DNA of 64,000 nt. Origin: Pseudomonas abietaniphila (GTDB lineage Bacteria; Pseudomonadota; Gammaproteobacteria; Pseudomonadales; Pseudomonadaceae). The DNA lies in assembly GCF_039697315.1 (NCBI RefSeq), contig NZ_CP155619.1:1364001-1428000 (forward strand). Reading direction: 5' to 3'. Made by a program: the position numbers and the translations under genes. The notes below the pieces were generated by a model. The model made no database searches, was not told the DNA's origin, and saw nothing but the letters and a program-made list of their open reading frames with translations. This document shows positions 9,238 through 17,292 of this stretch, piece after piece. Within the stretch, counting starts at the first letter, position 1. Each line of letters opens with the position of its first letter.

Positions 9238-10833
9238 ATGTTCGATGATCTGGATTACAGCCAACCTTACGCGTCCGCCCGCTCGCCGGTGATGGGCAAC
9301 AACATGGTCGCCTGCTCGCAACCACTCGCCGCCCAGGCGGGCCTGGACATGCTGCGCCGTGGCGGTAACGCCGTAGACGCCGCCATCGCCGCCGCCATGG
9401 TCCTGACCGTGGTCGAACCGACCGGCTGCGGCATTGGCAGCGACGCCTTTGCCATCGTCTGGGACGGAAAAAACCTGCAGGGCCTGAATGCCTCCGGTCG
9501 CGCGCCGCAGGGCTGGACGCCGGAACACTTCGCCGGGCAGTCAGAGATGCCGCAGCGCGGCTGGGAATCCGTGACAGTGCCAGGCGCCGTCTCCGCCTGG
9601 GTCGCGTTGTCCGAGCGCTACGGCAAACTGCCGTTCGCGACCCTCGCCGGCCCGGCGATTGGTTATGCGCGCAACGGTTATCAGGTCACGCCGATCATTG
9701 CCGAACTATGGCGTCGCGGCGGCGCATTGCTGAAGGATCAACCGGGCTTCGCCGAGTGTTTCCTGCCCGGCGGCAAGGCACCGGCCGCGGGCGAAAAAAT
9801 CACCCTGAAAGACCACGCCAACACGCTGGAGCTGATCGCCGAAACCAAGGGCGAGTCGTTCTATCGGGGTGAGCTGGCACAGGCCATCGTCGCCCATGCC
9901 AACGCCAATGGCAGTGTCATGAGCCTCGACGATCTGGCGAACCACAGCGTCGACTGGATCGACACGATATCGGTGCCATACGCCGGCGCGGTCGTCCACG
10001 AACTGCCACCGAACGGCCAAGGCATCGCCACACTGGCGGGCCTGACCATGCTCGAAGCCCTCGGCGTGGGCGAACACCCGGTGGACAGCGTCGAGACCGT
10101 TCACCCGGTACTGGAAGCGATGAAACTGGCCCTCGCCGACCTCAATCACCACGTCGCCGACTTCGACCACATGCGCGTGGCATCCGAACACCTGCTGGAC
10201 TCTGCCTACCTGATGGAGCGCGCTTCGCAGGTATCCGAACAGGCCGCCGACCCGCAACACGGCTCGCCCAAGGCCGGCGGCACGGTGTACCTGTCCGCCG
10301 CCGACGAGAGCGGGATGATGGTCTCGTTCATCCAGTCGAACTACATGGGCTTCGGTTCCGGCGTCGTGGTGCCGGGCACCGGGATCAGCCTGCAAAACCG
10401 TGGCGCCGGGTTTAGTCTCGACCCCGAACACGTGAACATCGTCGCGCCCGGCAAGCGCCCTTTCCACACCATCATTCCCGGTTTCGTGATGAACGCCGAC
10501 GGCACGCCATTGATGTCTTTCGGCTTGATGGGCGGCCCGATGCAGGCACAGGGTCATCTGCAAATGATGATGCGCATCCTGCGCTACAAACAGAACCCAC
10601 AAGCCGCCGCCGATGCACCCCGCTGGAGGATCGAAGCGGGACTGAAAGTCGCCGTTGAGCGCTCGTACGATCGTCTGGTGGTCGAAGAGCTGCGCGCCAA
10701 AGGCCATGAAGTGGAAATCGAAGACCCAAGCGGCGTGTTCGCCTTTGGCGGCGCACAGATCATCCAGCGCACCGCCCATGGGTACGTGGGTGGGACCGAT
10801 CCGAGGAAGGATGGGCTGGTGGCGGCGTATTGA
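9238..10833 (+). CDS. Gamma-glutamyltransferase, cytoplasmic (leaderless) type
   Basis: This 531-residue Ntn-hydrolase hydrolyses or transfers the gamma-glutamyl group of glutathione and related peptides. The proenzyme should self-cleave before the Thr in GGTVYLSAAD (about residue 348). Conserved N-terminal elements are GGNAVDAAIAAAMVLTVVEP and GIGSDAF. No signal peptide is present, unlike the periplasmic E. coli Ggt, which suggests a cytosolic enzyme acting on substrates brought in by the ABC importer. It begins 23 bases after the last permease gene. The Thr context differs from the TTHxS of classical Ggt and is closer to the YwrD-like branch, so glutathione itself may not be the main substrate. 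Confidence 0.88.
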   Translation: MFDDLDYSQPYASARSPVMGNNMVACSQPLAAQAGLDMLRRGGNAVDAAIAAAMVLTVVEPTGCGIGSDAFAIVWDGKNLQGLNASGRAPQGWTPEHFAGQSEMPQRGWESVTVPGAVSAWVALSERYGKLPFATLAGPAIGYARNGYQVTPIIAELWRRGGALLKDQPGFAECFLPGGKAPAAGEKITLKDHANTLELIAETKGESFYRGELAQAIVAHANANGSVMSLDDLANHSVDWIDTISVPYAGAVVHELPPNGQGIATLAGLTMLEALGVGEHPVDSVETVHPVLEAMKLALADLNHHVADFDHMRVASEHLLDSAYLMERASQVSEQAADPQHGSPKAGGTVYLSAADESGMMVSFIQSNYMGFGSGVVVPGTGISLQNRGAGFSLDPEHVNIVAPGKRPFHTIIPGFVMNADGTPLMSFGLMGGPMQAQGHLQMMMRILRYKQNPQAAADAPRWRIEAGLKVAVERSYDRLVVEELRAKGHEVEIEDPSGVFAFGGAQIIQRTAHGYVGGTDPRKDGLVAAY

Positions 10834-10866
10834 GGCAACTGGCACGGACCAGACCGATGCAAGGAC

Positions 10867-11034
10867 TGTGGGAGTGAGCTTGCCCGCAAGGACTCAGCCT
10901 CATGGGCCGAAGATGCAGAGAGTGCATCGGTTCCCTGGTGTGATGGCGGGTCTGGGCAGGCTTACTTCAACGGGACCGGTATCGGGATGAAAATGCTTGA
11001 AGGACCGCGCGGCCTACAGGGCCTCGCGGTCTTT
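10867..11034 (+). terminator. REP unit and candidate terminator after the GGT gene
   Basis: The 279-base gap after the GGT gene holds a single REP-like sequence (10867-10893) and a hairpin. The hairpin arms are GACCGCG (11003-11009) and CGCGGTC (11025-11031), with smaller GGCC/GGGCC pairing inside, followed by only a short T run. This probably ends the ABC/GGT operon. The weak T run makes the call tentative. Confidence 0.5.
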
Positions 11035-11112
11035 CAACATCACACTAAAGACACATCCAACTGCCTAGGCACTAATAAAAGCCACAAGCTGGTTTTCAAA
11101 CATTTGAAAAAG

Positions 11113-11979
11113 TTACCAAAAAAGCTTTCTAAACCATCTTTTTTCGGTAGTTTGTCCAGAAGAGGCATTGCGCTCACGGGGGTGAATCAGATCTCCGGGA
11201 TAATGCTCCAAGCCCAAACAAAGCGAGTCATCGATACTGAACGCCTTCACTACGCCAACCGCCTCAGTGCACCACCGCCCAAAGTAACTACCCATGGATA
11301 AAGGATTTTTCGCAGGGTCACCAAAGCTGTACCAGTACGGTTCAATCATCCCGGACTTACTTTTTTGCTGTTGGGGGCGCTTCAAACCTTTATACCAATT
11401 TTCGACAAACAACTTTAATAAGCCAGGTTGGACGTCAGGATCGGCATCAACACAATCCAGTAACTTAGTATAAGGGACGGGGTGAAGTATAGCCTCACCG
11501 ATGCGCCTGCTAGTATCACGAGAGCCTATCACTTTATCCAGCAGCACATCTTCTCCTTCACCGCCCACCAGTTTCACCAACCTATCCCACAAAGAACTTT
11601 GGATATTGAGCGCTAGCGCTAGCCCAATCAACCTGAAGCACCAATTGTAGTGATTTAAATTATCTAACCTGAACACCCAATCCCTGCAGCTTTGAATGCT
11701 TTCTTTTTCGCAGACCTCAGTTGCTTTTTGATTTGAGCGCTCCCATGCTTCGATAAGATCTGGAAAATTCCGACCTATATTGGCAACTTGATCCCCTCTG
11801 GAATACTGTCTCATCATAAGCCGTAGATGACGCTCGGCGAGATCGAAAAGATACTGTGGTTCGTATACAGGATTAGCAACGGGCATAGAGAGACGCTGGT
11901 TACTGTTAGCGATTGAAGCTAAATCAGCTTCTATTCGACTCGACCAGTAGGCTTTATCTCCCATCGTGTCTCTAATCAT
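11113..11979 (-). CDS. PoNi-type immunity protein (DUF1910/DUF1911-like)
   Basis: The 288-residue product resembles PoNi immunity proteins, which neutralise PoNe-type DNase toxins delivered by type VI and other contact systems. Features seen are the mostly helical N-terminal half with YLFDLAERHLRLMMRQYSRG and a C-terminal segment YWYSFGDPAKNPLSMGSYFGRWCTEAVGVVKAFSIDDSLCLGLEHYPGDLIHP divided among helices; the GRWC.EA and IDD elements match the DUF1911 pattern I know. No toxin gene is adjacent, so this is an orphan immunity gene. The region is clearly more AT-rich than its neighbours, as expected for acquired DNA. The start could instead be ATG 11964. Confidence 0.75.
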   Translation of the reverse strand: MIRDTMGDKAYWSSRIEADLASIANSNQRLSMPVANPVYEPQYLFDLAERHLRLMMRQYSRGDQVANIGRNFPDLIEAWERSNQKATEVCEKESIQSCRDWVFRLDNLNHYNWCFRLIGLALALNIQSSLWDRLVKLVGGEGEDVLLDKVIGSRDTSRRIGEAILHPVPYTKLLDCVDADPDVQPGLLKLFVENWYKGLKRPQQQKSKSGMIEPYWYSFGDPAKNPLSMGSYFGRWCTEAVGVVKAFSIDDSLCLGLEHYPGDLIHPRERNASSGQTTEKRWFRKLFW

Positions 11980-12031
11980 GGCTTTGCTATTACCTCAGAA
12001 AATAACCGCCCTACAGCTATATAATGATATG

Positions 12032-12472
12032 TTAAATCAGTGCATCAAACCCAGCCAAAACTTCTTGTACAGGTACAACCCATTCCGATATGCGAGCTCC
12101 GTCTTCATTGTGCGTTTCCCTCTGCCCGATATAGCTATTGACACTGTTCGGATTAAACTCACCACCATAGTCCTGGAGAAATAAAATCTTATTCTGCACA
12201 AAGCACTCTAAGCCGCCATGGTAAAATATCCATACAGGTATAAAATTGGCGTTTTGGGGATCCCGCATTGATGTGATTATGGCTGTATGCTGCCCTATTT
12301 TTAATCCAGCGTTTATAGAACACCTCCAGCTCTCCAGGTACTGCCCTCTACTCCAATACGAAAGTGCTAGTGAAAATTTTTCGTGACTTCCCGACAGATC
12401 AAACGAGCCTTCTATTACAGGCTCATTGTACTGATGAGACACATCATCACTCAAAACCACAATAAAACTCAT
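12032..12472 (-). CDS. Small immunity-like protein (CdiI-type, tentative)
   Basis: The 146-residue protein has no signal peptide or membrane segment. GGAAA precedes the ATG. The pattern is that of small contact-dependent-inhibition immunity proteins: an early segment LALSYWSRGQYLESW, a central strand pair IPVWIFYHGGLECFVQNKILFL, and a late acidic stretch with ISEWVVPVQEVLAGFD. I recall this pattern from CdiI-like families, but a profile search is needed to place it. It lies between two other immunity-like genes on the same strand with short gaps and shares their low GC content. It could also be an uncharacterised accessory protein. Confidence 0.5.
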   Translation of the reverse strand: MSFIVVLSDDVSHQYNEPVIEGSFDLSGSHEKFSLALSYWSRGQYLESWRCSINAGLKIGQHTAIITSMRDPQNANFIPVWIFYHGGLECFVQNKILFLQDYGGEFNPNSVNSYIGQRETHNEDGARISEWVVPVQEVLAGFDALI

Positions 12473-12540
12473 CAGCTTTCCATCCGAAACACCTTAAAAT
12501 CGGACCTTTTAACCATGACTCCATGGTCAAATTTTACATC

Positions 12541-13296
12541 TCAAAACTCAGGCCTAACCACATCTGGCATGTCATCATACCCATTGACTACACACTGAAA
12601 TGGTGACGATACAGCTCCCAAGTTCCAATATACAATCTTCAGCCAAGTCATTGCGCGAATATACTGCCCTTTACTCAACCACTCTCGATCAAGATGAGAC
12701 TTTAGGACCCTCCTGCCGACAGCAATAAAATCCACCTCCAGAAACTCGCCATGTGCTTCGCGCAAACATAACGCATAACCTAAGTCCCGAGGATACCTTA
12801 TCGCTTTTACAGTTAGATCCTTTACTCCATGATATTTTCGATACGCAGCGATGCCAGCATCGTATTCGCCAGCCAGATAGCAAAAAGCTAAATGATCGTC
12901 TAAATATTTTGTGGCCATCTGCTTAGGAGACCACCCCGCATAAATTGTCTGTTGTTTATCGTCGTACGATTTGACAATCCTCCACGTTTCCGTAGCGTTG
13001 ATATTTTCTCTTGCCCAAATCGCAAGCCCTTGACCCCACAAAATATCAGCATTGTAGAGATGTTCATGCTCACCAAAATTCTCTGAACGCTTTATCGCCA
13101 GATCGATCCATTCAATAGCTCTTGGAAAGATATGAGAATACATTTTCTCCAATCCTGCAAACCACGCAGCAAACACATCAGAAACCATCGACTTGGCAAT
13201 CTTCCCCATGGGCAATTCAGGCTGATACTGAATGCTTGATAGCCTTTTTAATCCATTACTCGCTAAATACTCAACACGTTCTCTGTAATCGTACAT
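12541..13296 (-). CDS. Hypothetical helical protein in the immunity island
   Basis: I do not recognise this family. From ATG 13296 the product has 251 residues; the frame stays open to a TTG at 13377. The sequence is rich in Trp, Tyr and helix-forming stretches spaced like a short helical-repeat solenoid (FAAWFAGLEKMYSHIFPRAI, LWGQGLAIWAREN, HLAFCYLAGEYDAGIAAYRK). Helical immunity proteins of polymorphic toxin systems often look like this, and the neighbours on the same strand are immunity-like, so immunity is the best guess from context. There is no signal peptide or membrane helix. Confidence 0.5.
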   Translation of the reverse strand: MYDYRERVEYLASNGLKRLSSIQYQPELPMGKIAKSMVSDVFAAWFAGLEKMYSHIFPRAIEWIDLAIKRSENFGEHEHLYNADILWGQGLAIWARENINATETWRIVKSYDDKQQTIYAGWSPKQMATKYLDDHLAFCYLAGEYDAGIAAYRKYHGVKDLTVKAIRYPRDLGYALCLREAHGEFLEVDFIAVGRRVLKSHLDREWLSKGQYIRAMTWLKIVYWNLGAVSSPFQCVVNGYDDMPDVVRPEF

Positions 13297-13383
13297 ATCA
13301 CTACCCACAGATCCTAAAATTGCATATTTTAGTTTGAATCGAATTTTTTGCCAATCCAGCACCTGCAGTATTCGCAATATAGT

Positions 13384-13627
13384 TTACTTACCAAATTTAA
13401 TCAGTATCTTATCTTTCAAGTCAGCATCTATTCCGCCTCTTTGAAGCCCCGCCGTCAGATCACCGATGGCTTCGTTACCGATCGCCACACCGAGATCGAT
13501 GCCCTCGCCATAGTGGTCAGCTGCTGGTACACACTGGTATTGCCAAGTGGCATATCAGTAAGACCTATCATTTTAATGCTAAGCCCGACCGCAGGATCCA
13601 ACGCACACCACAATACAGCTTTAATCA
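13384..13627 (-). pseudogene. Fragment of an unknown protein split over two frames
   Basis: On the minus strand, one frame reads through IKAVLWCALDPAVGLSIKMI and on to LGNTSVYQQLTT, entering from the region of the stop codon at 13625. A second frame then reads YGEGIDLGVAIGNEAIGDLT and ends in DKILIKFGK with a stop at 13384-13386. The two pieces look like a single C-terminal module interrupted near 13500 by an indel. There is no usable start in either frame. It lies inside the immunity island and is most simply a decayed toxin or immunity remnant. I cannot assign a family. Confidence 0.4.
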
Positions 13628-14025
13628 TCCTACAAGCACGATTGACAACTTCTCCTCCACTAAAATATCCTTTGGTATTTCGTCATAAATATAAAATTCG
13701 TCGCCCAAGTTTAAAATTGAAAATCCTCTTCCATCAAAATTGATAACAACCCCTATAGTTGCCTCCTCACGATTCGATATAACTACTGCTACAGAACTAA
13801 TTTTTTTGATATAAACTGTGAAAAAGGATGACTCTGACTAAGCTCCAAACGAACCATCCGCCCAAACTCTTGCATATCCACCTCAGACATGCATTGCTCT
13901 GACATACGTATTGAAACGCCGTCCCCGCCCCCAAAAAGCTTGAATGGTTGGAGAGTATCAACCACGAAACAAAACTGCTGCGCCCGACGATCTCGGTCAG
14001 CTTCATACTCGTGAAACAATCCCAT
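13625..14025 (-). pseudogene. Frameshifted small immunity-like gene
   Basis: From ATG 14025 the minus strand codes for MGLFHEYEADRDRRAQQFCF and onward. It reaches HPFSQFISKK at a run of seven A (plus-strand T run, 13801-13807), after which the frame stops. One extra A would join it in frame to SSVAVVISNREEATIGVVIN and on to EEKLSIVLVG with a stop at 13625-13627, for a total of about 133 residues, a normal size for an immunity protein. The gene is therefore broken, phase-variable at the homopolymer, or affected by a sequencing error. A second overlapping frame upstream (from about 14091) could hold a longer N-terminus if another indel is present. Confidence 0.55.
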
Positions 14026-14105
14026 AACTTACTGCAGCCGCTTCCCCTGGATACTTCTCAACCAAACTTCCATCATGACGATACCTCAAAGTCATTTCGC
14101 CGCAT

Positions 14106-14729
14106 TCAAAGCAGCCTTAACTGAAGGTTATTGATACCATCCTTCATGATCGTGACGAACACTCCGTTTGGCTTAGTCATTACCACATCATCACCCCTGA
14201 CTCGAAATATAACCTCTCCACGAGTGCCATTAACCCCTTGTCCTGCAAATGTTCCGTTCACAACCCTGTCTGGGCTGGTGGCAATATCATTAATTTTGTC
14301 GATGACGAATTGACGATCTGCTGGATTTGAAGGATCAAGCCCGAAATCTTCCACGTGCTTTCCAAGTTTCTTCCCAATCTGCTGCGAATTAAAGGAAATC
14401 TCACTGGCGACGTCACCCTCTCCAGCAATTGCGTCGCTAGTGCCTGTGCCGATATCAACCAAGGAGCCGCCAGACACGCCCGATCCAGCAACGGCTGCCT
14501 CATCTGCTGGCACACTGAACATTCCAAAAACGCTTGGAAAATTGCGAGAAAGGAAGCCGCCCAGCCCCGCAGCTAGCTCCTCCGTCCACAAGCCAGAGAT
14601 CAGCCCGAGCAAGAGTAAAGAGCCTTTTACTCTCGGATCCTCAGGTTTTTCCGCGATCGGTAGTTCATCGTCATCGAATGAATTGGTCGGATCGAGATGG
14701 AAGCCTTGGTCAACAATCGGGAAGGACGG
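14106..14729 (-). pseudogene. C-terminal remnant of a polymorphic toxin
   Basis: An open frame without a convincing start runs from just after a stop at 14730-14732 to 14106, about 207 codons. Its first part (LDPTNSFDDDELPIAEKPED, then a hydrophobic stretch LLLLGLISGLW) resembles a linker. The last 90 residues form a compact module with GKKLGKHVEDFGLDPSNPAD, a Gly-rich FAGQGVNG segment, and VIFRVRGDDVVMTKPNGVFV. His, Arg and Thr in this order suit a small RNase-like toxin domain of the kind carried at the ends of Rhs, CdiA or type VI effectors, but this is only a resemblance. No Rhs core, PAAR, VgrG or CdiA body is present, so it is a remnant or orphan cassette. Confidence 0.5.
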
Positions 14730-14829
14730 TTAAACCCCGTAGGAACCTGCGACGTAATCAGCCGCCTACTTCCACGGCGGTTGGAGGATCGAACCAAAAC
14801 ACGAAGGCGCCTTTGTGTTCGCTGCTCGC

Positions 14830-16035
14830 TTACGCCACAACAGGAATCATCGGGTCAGCCGCCGCCAGTGCCGCTGCCCGCTCGGCCACGGGTGGGTAGA
14901 TCCATACTGAGTTGATCTGCTGTTTGAGTTGCTTGGCTTCTTCCTTGATCAGCTTGACCTGACGGTCCCAGCCTTCGGTGTACACCGCGCCCCAGGCGCC
15001 GAGGTCCAGGCAGGTGACGTATTTGACCTGGCTGTAGGGGATTGGCGTCTCGCCCAACAGGTCGGCGGCCACGTTGTTGCCGGCCGAACGGCCCAGCGCG
15101 ATGGCGTGCTGGCAGGTCATGAGGGCGTAGTGGCCTTCGTCGTCGGTGGCCGCGTATGCCGTGTCGCCAGTGGCGAAGATGTCGTTCTGGCCGATGACTT
15201 TCAGGTTGCGGTCTACGTGCAGACGGCCGTAAGCATCACGCTCGCCCGGAATCTGCTCGGTCAGCGAGCTGGCCCGCACACCGACAGTCCAGACCACGGT
15301 GCTGGCGTCGATACGACGACCGTCGGCCAAGGTCACGCCGTTGGCATCCACGGCAGCAACCGATGCATTGACGACCCACTCCACGCCCAGCGCCTCGGTG
15401 GCTTCGATGATCGACGGGCTGATGTTCTGGCCCAAGGCCGCGCCGACTTTCTCGCCGCGATCCACGATGATCACCTTAATAGTGGCGTCCGTACCCAAGG
15501 CAGCCCGCAGACGCGCTGGCATTTCAGTCGCGGTTTCGATACCGGTGAACCCGCCACCGGCGACGACCACGGTGTTGCGCATCGCCGACTCTGGCTGTTG
15601 CGCCAGCGACTTGATGTGCTGTTCAAGGCGGGTGGCTTCTGCCATGAGGTCAACGTCGAATGCATGCTCGACACCCGGCACTGACGCAGGACGAACGACG
15701 CGGCTGCCGGTGGCCAGAACCAGTTTGTCGTAGTTGATCGAGGCTTGTACGCCGTGAGCGTCGGTGTAGCTGACCGTTTTGCCTGCGACGTCGATGGTTT
15801 GCGCCATGCCTTTAATGAAAGTCACGCCGACCGCATTGAACAACGGCCCCAATGGCGACTGCATCTGATGCACTTCCTGCTCGTAGTAACGCGGGCGAAC
15901 ACCCAGCACGGCTTCAGGGGCCAGCACGGTGACGTCGACGTCGTTGCGACCGTGCATGTCCAGTAAACGCGTAGAACTCAGTGCGCTCCACATCCCGCCA
16001 AAACCCGCGCCGACGATCAGGATTTGCTTTTTCAT
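14830..16035 (-). CDS. NAD(P)/FAD-dependent oxidoreductase, type II NADH dehydrogenase-like
   Basis: The 401-residue flavoprotein has an N-terminal FAD-binding Rossmann motif (ILIVGAGFGGMWSA), a second dinucleotide fold (VVVAGGGFTGIETATEM, about residues 166-182), and the FAD-contact segment NDIFATGDTAYA near 290. This is the pattern of Ndh-type NADH:quinone oxidoreductases, which pass electrons from NADH to quinone at the membrane surface. The start ATG 16035 has GGAG seven bases upstream; the frame's TTG at 16047 is less likely. It is divergent from an Rrf2 regulator gene, so control by that regulator is likely. It is shorter than the housekeeping Ndh (about 430 residues) and may have another acceptor. 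Confidence 0.85.
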   Translation of the reverse strand: MKKQILIVGAGFGGMWSALSSTRLLDMHGRNDVDVTVLAPEAVLGVRPRYYEQEVHQMQSPLGPLFNAVGVTFIKGMAQTIDVAGKTVSYTDAHGVQASINYDKLVLATGSRVVRPASVPGVEHAFDVDLMAEATRLEQHIKSLAQQPESAMRNTVVVAGGGFTGIETATEMPARLRAALGTDATIKVIIVDRGEKVGAALGQNISPSIIEATEALGVEWVVNASVAAVDANGVTLADGRRIDASTVVWTVGVRASSLTEQIPGERDAYGRLHVDRNLKVIGQNDIFATGDTAYAATDDEGHYALMTCQHAIALGRSAGNNVAADLLGETPIPYSQVKYVTCLDLGAWGAVYTEGWDRQVKLIKEEAKQLKQQINSVWIYPPVAERAAALAAADPMIPVVA

Positions 16036-16156
16036 TGTGTGCTCCAAAGAAGAAAAAAGTCGTTTTCACATTGAGTACGTCATGGGCAGGCTCAGGTAAA
16101 CGCTGTAGCGCCCCCTGCCGGTGCGTCCAGGTCGGAGTTCCCGACCCACCCAACAT

Positions 16157-16181
16157 AACTACGACTCTATTGATCGTAGTT
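16157..16181. promoter_or_regulatory. Palindrome between the NADH-dehydrogenase-like and Rrf2 genes, putative Rrf2 operator
   Basis: AACTACGA (16157-16164) and TCGTAGTT (16174-16181) form a perfect 8-bp inverted repeat with a 9-base spacer in the 363-base divergent gap. Rrf2 regulators such as NsrR and CymR bind AT-rich palindromes of about this size. The location, about 120 bases upstream of the flavoprotein start, fits repression of that gene and autoregulation. Binding is inference. No gene was seen elsewhere in 16036-16398. Confidence 0.5.
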
Positions 16182-16398
16182 AATTTCGGCAAGCCGTTTT
16201 TCACTCAACTTTTCCTCCCAGCTTCAGACCGATCAATAAAATCCCTTAATTTCAATCAGATAAACGCTATTACCGGCCGTCTACTGATTGATTCGTGCTA
16301 ATAACGGTCATTGCCGCCGGTCATCAAAACTTGCCGCTCCTTGCGGCCAACGCGTCAAATTGTTAGGTTTCGCACGATCAACTCAGTCGGAGATCGAC

Positions 16399-16956
16399 AT
16401 GTCTCTCTATAGCGCGGGGGTCGAATACGGCATTCACTGTCTGCTTTATCTGGTGGATGAGCGTGGCGACAGCCGCGAAGCCAGCGTGCGCGACCTGGCC
16501 GAACTGCAAGGCGTGCCTCAGGAATACCTGGCGAAGGTGTTCACCAAGCTGGCGAAAGCCAGGCTGGTGGTGGCGACCGAGGGTGTGCGGGGCGGGTTCA
16601 AACTGGGCCGGCCTTCGGACGAAATCACCCTGCTCGACATCGTCACGGCCATCGACGGGCGCAAGCTGATTTTCGATTGCCGGGACATTCGCGGCCGTTG
16701 TGCGGTGTTCGACGGGTGCGCGCCGGAATGGGCGACCGAAGGGATCTGCGGCATCAACGCTGCGATGCTGACCGCGCAGAAGCGTATGGAAGAAGCGCTG
16801 GACCAGCAGACCATCCTCGACCTTGCGCGGCGCACCGGGCGCAAAGCGCCGCCTGAATTCTCCGGTCAGATCAGCAGCTGGCTGAGCGAGCGCAAGGAAA
16901 GTCGCGCCGCGGGCGCGGACAGTCAGCACATTGCGGTGACGCAGGTAGACGAATAA
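16399..16956 (+). CDS. Rrf2-family transcriptional regulator with a Cys cluster
   Basis: The 185-residue protein starts at ATG 16399, with GGAG at 16389-16392. It has the Rrf2 winged helix (SLYSAGVEYGIHCLLYL, then VRDLAELQGVPQEYLAKVF and GGFKLGRP). The dimerisation segment carries Cys at about residues 95, 102 and 108 (FDCRDIRGRCAVFDGC) with a further Cys in EGICGIN. In IscR and NsrR such a cluster binds an Fe-S centre that senses iron-sulfur status or nitric oxide, so this protein may sense redox stress. It is longer at the C-terminus than NsrR by a tail of unknown role. It is divergent from the flavoprotein gene and the palindrome at 16157-16181. Confidence 0.88.
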   Translation: MSLYSAGVEYGIHCLLYLVDERGDSREASVRDLAELQGVPQEYLAKVFTKLAKARLVVATEGVRGGFKLGRPSDEITLLDIVTAIDGRKLIFDCRDIRGRCAVFDGCAPEWATEGICGINAAMLTAQKRMEEALDQQTILDLARRTGRKAPPEFSGQISSWLSERKESRAAGADSQHIAVTQVDE

Positions 16957-16977
16957 ACGGCGGTAATGCCAAACCTT

Positions 16978-17076
16978 TGGGAGCCGGCTTGGTGCGGGTC
17001 GCGTTCGGACGAATGCAGTGTGTCAGTCACCATGGAGGTTAGCGACTCATAGCATTCGCCAGCAAGCCGGCTCCCA
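16978..17076. repeat. Single copy of the 'GAATGCGGTGTGTCA' repeat with 13-bp inverted ends
   Basis: Arms at 16978-16990 and 17064-17076 are perfectly complementary (core GGGAGCCGGCTT). The interior carries GAATGCAGTGTGTCAG and GCATTCGCCAGCAAG, the same order of motifs as in the tandem array at 33482-34120. It is therefore a solo member of that repeat family. It lies in the 336-base gap between the Rrf2 and alkene reductase genes; 17077-17292 shows no gene. Confidence 0.6.
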
Positions 17077-17292
17077 CGGCCTTCGGCCAGAAACGTATCG
17101 TGGTACGACGAGAAGTGGAGGTCACCGTCGTGAGGCATTACAGCCGAAAAGTCCGAAGTGTTGGGAAACGCGGCCCGTTTATCCGCACGGGGAAATCGCG
17201 TGTACTGGTCTCAAGCGCCCCGAACGCGAAAGTCCTCACGGCTTTCGGCACGGGCAACGGTTTTTCTTTTTGCACTTGCGACCGAGGCAATC

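Noticed and set aside
13348..13743. 131-codon plus-strand frame in the immunity island
   Set aside because: It is antisense to more protein-like minus-strand fragments and has no ribosome site or homologous features.
14785..14794. GGTTCGATCC on the minus strand, resembling a tRNA T-loop
   Set aside because: The flanking bases cannot form the 5-bp T stem, and no acceptor stem or anticodon arm is present.
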